Shown here in pieces: positions 56,669 to 64,000 of a DNA stretch of 64,000 bases (its first letter is position 1; every line of letters begins with the position of its first letter). The position numbers were made by a program, and so were the translations under genes. The notes below the pieces were generated by a model. That model saw only the letters and a program-made list of their open reading frames with translations, was not told the DNA's origin and ran no database searches. The DNA is from Coriolopsis trogii (lineage: Eukaryota; Basidiomycota; Agaricomycetes; Polyporales; Polyporaceae): assembly GCA_020543525.1 (NCBI GenBank), contig JAHYIO010000001.1, positions 1,612,001 through 1,676,000 on the forward strand, written 5' to 3'.

Positions 56669-58757
56669 ATGGTTGAGTCTTCGAGCATCCTTTACACGCT
56701 GTTGGCGGTGCTCGTCATTGCATACATCGTGCGTTGGCGTTCAGACAAAGTGAGCACTGTTGCAGTCCTTCCTTACGGCCGGCACTAACACTGAAGTGAG
56801 CAGCTTGCCCATATTCCTGTCCTTGGTGGTCCTTCCGCACCCCTTCTCTCCTACATAGCGTCCTACAATTGGTTGCGGGACGGAAAGAACCTGATTTCGC
56901 AAGGCTACGAGCGCGTATGTGATATCGCCGACTGTGATATGCCGCTTCTTATTATGTCTGCAATCTGTGGTCACAGTATCACGGGTCGGCCTTCAGGATC
57001 GCCCTACTCGACCAATGGCTTGTCGTCGTGAGCGGTTCGAAGATGGTGGACGAATTGAGAAAGCGGCCCAGTGATGAGCTCAACTTCGTTGAGGGTCTAG
57101 ATGAGGTATTGTGGCTGCATTATTGGCGTTTGACGCAGTTCTTGACACTCTTCGCACGTCTCATCCAGATCATGCAGAGCAAATATACAATTGGAAGAGA
57201 TCCGATAGTCGACGGATATCATGTCGATCTCATCAAAGACAACCTGACGCGCACCCTCAGCAGTATTTTGCCAGATGTCATCGATGAACTCACCGTAGCC
57301 GTGCAAGACTACATTCCAACCAAGGATAATGGTATGCGCACAACACGCATTGCAACAGCGTTGACGATCGCTGACGTGGCCTTGTTCAGAATGGGTCAGC
57401 GTGAACGTCATGAAGACCACTCAATTGATCGTAGCTCGTGCAAGCAACCGGGTCTTCGTCGGACTCCCTCTCTGTACGTACCCGACGCTTGTGCATCCAT
57501 GTAAGACAACGTTAACGCCGACTCAGGCCGCAATAGCGAGTGGCTCGATCTTGCCATCAGAGTCACACTTGAAGTCATCGGGAACAAGAATATCATCAAT
57601 CTATTCCCTTCTGGCCTCAAAGGGTGCGCCGGTAAATTTTCGAAACTGGGTTGTGCCAACGAGTCTGTGTTACCACAGCATTGCAGCAGCGTGTATGGGC
57701 AATGTGAGACGGTGCTATCGTCAAGGTATCCATCACCTCAAGCCTCTAATTGACGAACGGACAACGATGATGAAGGAATATGGCCACGACTGGCCCAACA
57801 AGCCCGTGAGTGCTCTACAGGCAATGATGCGTCCACTGCGCATTCATCGGCCGCGTCTAGAATGACTTGCTGCAGTGGGTTATCGAACAGGCGATGCTGA
57901 GAAACAGCGGGGACGAAGCGATAGTCCAGCGGATCTTCATTGTCAACTTCGCAGCGATTCACACTTCATCGAATGTGAGTCCCTATCATTGGGAGATGCA
58001 CTGCGAGGGCTAATGGTCATCAGAGCGTCACCCATGCACTCCTGGACCTCGCTGCGTATCCGGAGTATATACAATCGTTGCGGGAAGAAGTCGAGAATGC
58101 TTTGGCGGAAGACGGTTGGACGAGGACAGCGTTGGGTAAAATGCACAAGCTAGACAGCCTTTTGAAGGAGTCGCAGCGCGTCAACGGAATCAGCCTCAGT
58201 AAGTGCCTTGCCTCGTCTTTACCACGAGAAAGTCACGGACCGTGTTTGGAACTCAGCGTCCATGACGCGGAAGACGCTGAAGGACGTCATCCTCAGCGAT
58301 GGGACCTTACTCCCCAAGGACACTCTCGTGGTTGCTGCCACATACCCGATACATCAAGACGACGCGTATTATCCGAATGCCAATGTCTTTGACCCCTTCC
58401 GCTTTGCGCGGATGCGCGAAGCAGACGGAGAGGGAACGAAGCACCAGTTTGTCAACACGTCTGTTGAGTTCATCGCATTCGGACATGGGAAGCATGCTTG
58501 GTGCGTCTGGAACACGTGGTCTGCGCATGCCGAGTCTTCCTGCGAACTCAATGCTCTCACTCGACAGCCCTGGTAGGTTTTTCGCAGCAAATGAACTCAA
58601 GGCAATGCTCGCCTACATTCTCGTCAACTATGACTTCAAGCTTCCTGAAGATGGTCGTCGTCCCGAGAATCTGTACATTGGGGAGGTCGTCCTTCCGAAT
58701 CCCGAGGGAAAGGTCATGTTTAAGAGGCGCCAAGCGTCCCTTTGGAGCTATATGTAG
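56669..58757 (+). CDS. Cytochrome P450, ent-kaurene-oxidase-like, copy 1
   Basis: Membrane-anchored monooxygenase. The start MVESSSILYTLLAVLVIAYI is the N-terminal anchor. Then come PVLGGPSAPLLSYIA, FRIALLDQWLVVVSGSKMVD, RVFVGLPLCRNSEWLDLAIR, the I-helix NFAAIHTSSNSVTHALLDLA (AxHTS in place of AGxDT), the ExxR motif KESQR, FDPFRFARMR and the heme loop FGHGKHACPGRFFAANELKA with its Cys. It ends RRQASLWSYM. Introns occur near 56749, 56913, 57103, 57473, 57627, 57807, 57975, 58200 and 58499, all GT-AG. No internal stop is found after splicing. Belongs to the HTS-type clan of basidiomycete P450s (CYP512/CYP5037-like); family not certain. First of three in tandem. Confidence 0.9.
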
Positions 58758-59296
58758 CATGTCTTCAGCTGATTGCCTGCTATTTGCGTCCATACGATCC
58801 GTGCAGAGGACCCAGACAGCGCCATACCGGCGCGTTCAGGCAGGGTACGTGGATGGGTCGGGTCATTGACTCATTGTCCTTGCGTTACAGGAGACTCGGC
58901 CCCCGGCTGGCTCGGCCACTGTGCTTCACAAGGAATGATCTGTGCTGCCTTCAATGTGCCCGTGACTCACGCCCGGCTCAAGGGTCAATCAGGTTGTCAA
59001 ACTACGTTGGCGCGCATCTATTCATCGGTACCTTGAGGCATCCTCTTCCTTTTTCCAAGTTATCTCGCAATCGTCATGTGTTTCTGGGTGATGGGAGCCG
59101 TGCTAACACCCTCAACCATCTTGCAATGTACTTCGGTGCCCCGATTCAAGACGATTCGAATGCTGCGTATCATGTGCGGTAGGCAGTTCAATGTTCCGCT
59201 CTGTCGTCGCGCTGACATCCTCAGGGAAGGCCGATTTGTATAAATATCTTGATGCTCCTGGCTCGTCGACCCCGTCTAACCCGTCCTTGTCCTGTC
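58758..59296. other. Spacer between P450 copies 1 and 2
   Basis: About 540 bp. No supported gene; contains the copy 2 TATA box. Confidence 0.4.
59239..59246 (+). promoter_or_regulatory. TATA box of P450 copy 2
   Basis: TATAAATA 51 bp before the ATG at 59297, a close spacing typical of the array (compare copy 3). Confidence 0.55.
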
Positions 59297-61381
59297 ATGG
59301 AGAGTCTCACAAGCATTACCTGGACTGGGGCTGCTGTTCTTGTTGCTGCCTATCTTGTCTGGTGGCGGCTTAGTCCGGTATGTGCAGCCCTCGTAAATCT
59401 GAAGCTGACGTTGATCTGGCGTCACGTCATGTTAGCTGTACTTGATTCCAACAGTCGGTGGTCCCTCTGCCCCGTTGATCTCATACTGGTCTGCATGGAA
59501 CGCGCAGCACAAAACCGTAAGACTCTTCAATGAGGGGTACAGAAAGGTGAGCTGGTACGAGTCCTCACCTATGCGAAAGCACTGATTTTGCTCTTTGCGT
59601 GACAGTTCCGAGGCTCTGCGTTTAAATTCCCGCTCATGGATAGATGGTTGGTTGTTGTCAACGGTCCAGAGATGGTCGAAGATTTGCGACAGCGACCTGA
59701 GGACGAACTGTCTTTCACTGATGCTGTCCAAGAGGTGCCCATATCTCATAGTCGTCCGAATTCTTGTATGAAGTTGACGAGGCGATCGTAGCTCTCGGAT
59801 ATGAGATCCCTTTTTGGCAAGCATGCCGAGGACCACTCCCCAGGACTTTTCGCAAGGGAGAAACTGACACGTATTCTCCCTGCAATCTTTTCGGACGTGG
59901 TCGACGAACTGTCCCTGGCTATACATGCGTATATTTCCGCAGACAACGAAGGTAATCCTGAATGCAGTCCACTATTGAGACTAGAAGGAATCTAATAGCT
60001 CATCCTGCAGATTGGGTTTCCGTCAACATGATGAAAACGTTTCCAAGGGTCATCGCGCGTATCAGTACCCGTGTCTTCGTTGGTCTACCTCTATGTACGC
60101 CGTCTTGACACTCGTCATCGTTACCATTCGTATGTTCATATCATCCCACCCAGGTCACAACGAAGATTATCTGGACATTGCTATCAACTACACTGTTGTC
60201 ATGGGTGAGGACAAGACGTACACAAGGATGGTGCCCGCCTTCATGAAACGGTCAGTCTGATGATCTGCTGCTCAGGCAAATGTATGGCTCATCAGTTGCC
60301 TGCAGGTTAATCGGAGACTCTAGAAACAGCAAAATGACGCAATATATACAGCGTGCCGTTGCGCACTTGAGGCCCCTCATTGAGGAATGTAGAAGACAGA
60401 AGGAAGAGCGCGATGTCAATTTTGATGACAAGCCGGTGAGACACCTTCAAGTAGCTCATATCAATAACAGGGCTCCGCCTTATTCTATCTCAAACAGAGA
60501 GATCTCATTCGGTGGAGGATCGAGCATGAGGACTGTTCGGATGAGAGTATTACATACAACGTGCTCATGCTGAATTTTGCGGCCATTCACACAACGTCAT
60601 TGGTGCGCATTGTTGGTTGCCCGCGACGTCTCCTCCTATGTGCTCATCACGTTTTTGGTCACAGACTCTTACGCAAGTCCTATACGACATCGCCACCGCA
60701 CCGGGAGTGATAGCAGAACTCAGGGAGGAAATTGAACCGATGATCGCCGCTGAAGGGTGGACCAAGGCCACCATGGACAAAATGCGGAAGCTCGATAGTA
60801 CCCTGAAGGAGTCCCAACGCATGAATGGGCTTGGCGTGGGTATGCTGCAGCATCCATAGCATGCTTGTCGAGACATACTGACATTGCCTGCACAGCTTCG
60901 CTTATGCGCAAAGCGATGAAGGACGTGACGCTCCGTGACGGGACGTTCCTCCCGCGGGGAACAACCGTCATGGCGGCTTTACACCCTATGAACCAAGACG
61001 AGACGAAGTATGTCTCACCTAGGGAGTTCGACCCTTTCCGCTTCGCGCGATTGCGGCAGCAGGAGGGCGAGAACATGAAGCATCAACTCGTCCATACATC
61101 TCCGGAGTACGTCTCTTTCGGACATGGCAAACATGCTTGGTATGGATTGCGTCTCTATGTCTCTCGTTTCCACGTGGGGTTAACCTTCGCGTTGCAGTCC
61201 CGGCCGGTTCTTCGCGGCAAATGAGCTGAAGGCGATGCTCGCATACCTTCTTGTGAACTACGACATTAAATTAGCCGGAGACGGATCCCGTCCGGAGAAC
61301 ATCAACACACGTCTGATAATTCTACCAAACCCGAACGGACGTATCTTGTTCAGAAAGCGTCAAACCCTTCAGTCGTCCTAA
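59297..61381 (+). CDS. Cytochrome P450, ent-kaurene-oxidase-like, copy 2
   Basis: Same architecture as copy 1: anchor MESLTSITWTGAAVLVAAYL, then IPTVGGPSAPLISYW, FPLMDRWLVVVNGPEMVEDL, KLTRILPAIFSDVVDELSLA, RVFVGLPLC, the I-helix NFAAIHTTSLTLTQVLYDIA, ExxR as KESQR, FDPFRFARLR and FGHGKHACPGRFFAANELKA. It ends KRQTLQSS. The exons splice without a stop; the intron before LSDMRSLFGK ends at the TAG of 59792. The region 59745-59800 would read as a stop if that intron were missed. Donor GTATGC near 60840 joins GLGV to ASLMRKAM. Confidence 0.9.
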
Positions 61382-62214
61382 GGAGCTGGCAGTGTCGGTT
61401 GGACAGGAAGCCTCTATGCGGTACCCATACACGATAGGTATAGTAAAGTCGGAGATTCGAGTCGTGCCCCTTATCACCTGACTACCTTATGTGTACCGTC
61501 CCATTTCGCTCCTCACAATTGAATCCTGTACAACATGCGCGACGTCACATCCACTTCGGACAAACGAACAATCGGCCGTTCTGGCGCGCAGTATGACTTG
61601 GATCTGAACGCGCTACGGCGAACTTAGACCGGAGCGTTCAGGAACCTTTACGTTCGCCACTTAAAGTCCCCAAAGTGCCCGCCGTCTCATGGAGGGCCCG
61701 GGACTTCGATATCCGATTGTCTGCGGAGGCTTGCTTTGTGGATCCAGGAGATGGTAGTGTTGGCAATGGATCGATGGCGCGCAGCTGCTCGCTGGCATGC
61801 GCCCACGCTGTCTGGCCACTCTACGCCCGCACTGGGCTGCTGAATCAGGAGTGTCCACTTACTGAGTATATATAGACAGCTCTATGGTGGCTCTTGGTGT
61901 ATAATGCAGACATTGGATGCATTCAAAAAGACTGTCAGTGCATACAGATAAACCGAGCTAGGAAGCGTCCAATTCTTGTAAGTATAGTTGAAACACCATA
62001 AGTACGTGCCGGCAGAGTTCAAAAGCCCGTCGCCCGTCGCCCGCTTCCATGCGAAAGAAGGCTCCGGTCACGGGCCGTGTCCAGTAAGCTCCTTGAGTAA
62101 TAGCGGACCAGTAGTCAGAAGTTTGAATGCCGGCTGTAGGAACTGTTCATCTGTATATATACCTCCAGGTCTCTTCAGGTAACTTTGTGCAGGTCCTTCA
62201 TCAATTCCACCGTC
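61382..62214. other. Spacer between P450 copies 2 and 3
   Basis: About 830 bp. Two TATATATA-type sites, at about 61865-61872 and 62154-62161. No gene seen. Confidence 0.4.
62154..62161 (+). promoter_or_regulatory. TATA box of P450 copy 3
   Basis: TATATATA 54 bp upstream of the ATG at 62215, nearly the same spacing as the TATAAATA of copy 2. Confidence 0.5.
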
Positions 62215-64000
62215 ATGATTGACCTTCAAGTGTTCCTTCTCTATAGTACGCTTGGGTCAGTCTCAGCTTACCTCGTCTGGTGGTGGTCGACTCCGGTCTG
62301 TTCTCATTGATCTTTGGTGTATGGTTAATTTGAAGAAACTCACCGGCTGCACAGCTTTCCTCGATTCCTACCGTGGGCGGACCATCAGCACCGTTGTTCT
62401 CTTACTTGGCAGCCCGGAGGTTCAAGAGTTATGGAATTCAAGTCCTTAAAGAGGGGTGCAGGAAGGTCAGAGCCGAAATGTGAATTCGCGCAATGGCACC
62501 TTACTGATCGACATCTTCGCGGGAGCAGTACCCAAACTCGGTATTCAAAGTGGCCCTGATGGATCGATGGTGTGTCGTCATCAATGGAACGCAGATGATA
62601 GACGAACATCGTAAGCGTCCGGACGAAGAGCTATCGTTCCGGGATGGTGTCAACGAGGTGTGCAACTGCGACTTGACCCGGGTTCATACCTTGTCGCATA
62701 AGTACTTATTATGAATGTCCAGATCCTCGATCTCCCTTTCATCCTTGGTCGCCATGCAAACGACCGCTCCCATGCGAGCTTCATCCGGGAGAAGCTGGTG
62801 CGAATGGTCCCCGCGATACTGCCGGACGTCATCGACGAAATAAACCTGGCAGTACCAGAGTCAATCCCTGCAAGAGACGATGGTGTGTGAGGTACCGTGA
62901 GTTGCTCAGAGACATTGGCTTACAAATGTGCAGAATGGTTAGCCATCCATGTTATGGCGGTGATGCCCAAGATCATCGCCCGCATCAGTAATCGTGTCTT
63001 CGTCGGCATGCCCTTGTGTGCGTAGTGTGACAATCAATGCTAATTAGTTCTGCTCTACTTACGAGGTACCGAAGGCCGTAATGCAGAGCTCCTTAACTAT
63101 GCGGTGACCTTTGCCCGCGCTATTAGCGAGGACAAAACCAAGATTCGCATGTTGCCGTGGTTCGTGAAAAGGTCAGTCTAGTGGCCTTCTCATAGCGGGC
63201 TCTCACCTGATGTTGTCAATGATAGCTTCGCACGTCTCTTCGAGAACAGGACTGCCAGGTGCATCCGGGGCGTAGCCTCATTGATCAAGCCCATTATGGA
63301 TGAGCGAAAGGCAGAGCTTACAGTCCAAGGAATGGATTACCCTGGCAAACCGGTACGTCAAGTGGTGAAGCGATCACTCTGGTCTGATCCTCATGGGCCT
63401 CTCCAATAGAACGACGTCATTCAATGGGCAGTGGAACAAGGGCGCGACGATGAAGAGCAGATCGCACACAGCCTTCTTCGAATCAACTTCGCGGCCATAC
63501 ACACGTCATCTATGGTAACAAGATCATGAATCATTCTTCGATTTCTTCAGATCTGTCACTTACTTGTGGTATCTCCCCTCTTCAAGACACTCACCCAGGT
63601 CCTGTATTACCTCGCGGCCGAGCCAAAGTACATCCCAGAGCTCAGGGCCGAGATCGAACCTATCATCGCCAAAGAAGGATGGACGAAGGCAGCCATGGAT
63701 AAGATGTGGAAGCTCGACAGTGTTTTCAAAGAGGTACAGCGCCTCGATGGCCTGACTTTAGGTGAGTCTTGCAAGACCCTCCAAACCTCCAAGATCTCAT
63801 TCCACGCGGAGTGTAGGCTCGATGATCCGCATGACCATGCAAGACGTGACGCTCAACGACGGCACCATGCTTCCGAAGGGGACTCTGGTGGTCGCGGCCT
63901 CCCACTCCATATGCCACGACTCGAGCCGATATCCCGCTCCTGACGAGTTTGACCCCTTTCGATTTGCGCGCCTGCGTGCGCTCGAGGGCGAGACCATGAA
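62215..64000 (+). CDS. Cytochrome P450, ent-kaurene-oxidase-like, copy 3 (3' end cut by window)
   Basis: Third tandem member: anchor MIDLQVFLLYSTLGSVSAYL, VWWWSTP, then SSIPTVGGPSAPLFSYLAAR, FKVALMDRWCVVINGTQMID, ILDLPFILGRHANDRSHASF, REKLVRMVPAILPDVIDEIN, RVFVGMPLC, the I-helix NFAAIHTSSMTLTQVLYYLA, ExxR as KEVQR, and FDPFRFARLRALEGETM at the window end. The heme loop lies beyond the edge. All exons in the window are in frame with GT-AG borders (for example the TAG acceptor at 63815). Confidence 0.88.

Noticed and set aside
59745..59800. Apparent frameshift or stop in P450 copy 2
   Set aside because: An intron from GTGCCC to the TAG at 59792 restores the frame and lines up with the same intron in copies 1 and 3.

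Overview
This window looks like a piece of a basidiomycete nuclear chromosome, most probably an Agaricomycete. The genes are dense, sit on both strands and are split by many short (about 50-70 bp) GT-AG introns. Promoters are rich in CT tracts. The gene content (Fus3/Kss1-type MAP kinase, INO80 ATPase, flavocytochrome b2-like oxidoreductases, a tandem array of ent-kaurene-oxidase-like P450s, a cell-surface two-domain cupredoxin, a proline-rich lineage-specific protein) fits that group. All names rest on reading translated exons and motifs by eye; no database search was run, so exon ends are approximate except where a splice site is discussed.

Layout, left to right. 1-5355 (-): two tandem flavocytochrome b2/L-lactate dehydrogenase-like genes, the first cut by the window edge, duplicated together with their promoters. 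6416-8831 (+): SAP-domain/coiled-coil protein with a long disordered tail. 9887-11823 (-): Fus3/Kss1-type MAP kinase. 11824-14046: no gene, but a putative inverted-repeat-bounded insertion of about 835 bp. 14047-15615 (+): GPI-anchored double cupredoxin. 16679-18581 (-) and 18868-19434 (+): dyskerin/Cbf5 and ribosomal protein eL22, divergent. 19637-25000 (-): DHX29-like helicase. 25663-31280 (-): INO80 ATPase. 31921-34105 (-): fumarase. 34605-35620 (+): PEX11. 35771-36149 (-) and 36378-37887 (+): CMC1 and lipoyl synthase, divergent. 38164-38549 (+): ribosomal protein eS28. 39166-40265 (+): GT8 glycosyltransferase. 40537-about 42026 (-) and 42334-43611 (+): KAE1 and saccharopine dehydrogenase, divergent. 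44658-45981 (+): proline-rich orphan. 47738-49817 (-): INO80-complex Ies1-like subunit. 51931-52382 (+): TIM8. 52818-54606 (-): lysophospholipid acyltransferase. 56669-64000 (+): three P450 genes in a row, the last running off the window.

Most of the window is conserved housekeeping sequence: translation and ribosome biogenesis (Cbf5, eL22, eS28, DHX29, KAE1), mitochondrial function (fumarase, CMC1, lipoyl synthase, TIM8), chromatin (INO80, Ies1). The accessory parts are the two ends, the lactate-dehydrogenase-like duplication on the left and the P450 array on the right, plus the inverted-repeat element near 12.5-13.3 kb. I did not find a clearly undescribed multi-gene system. The most useful leads are the P450 array, the recent promoter-plus-gene duplication, the inverted-repeat element, and start-codon introns in both ribosomal protein genes.
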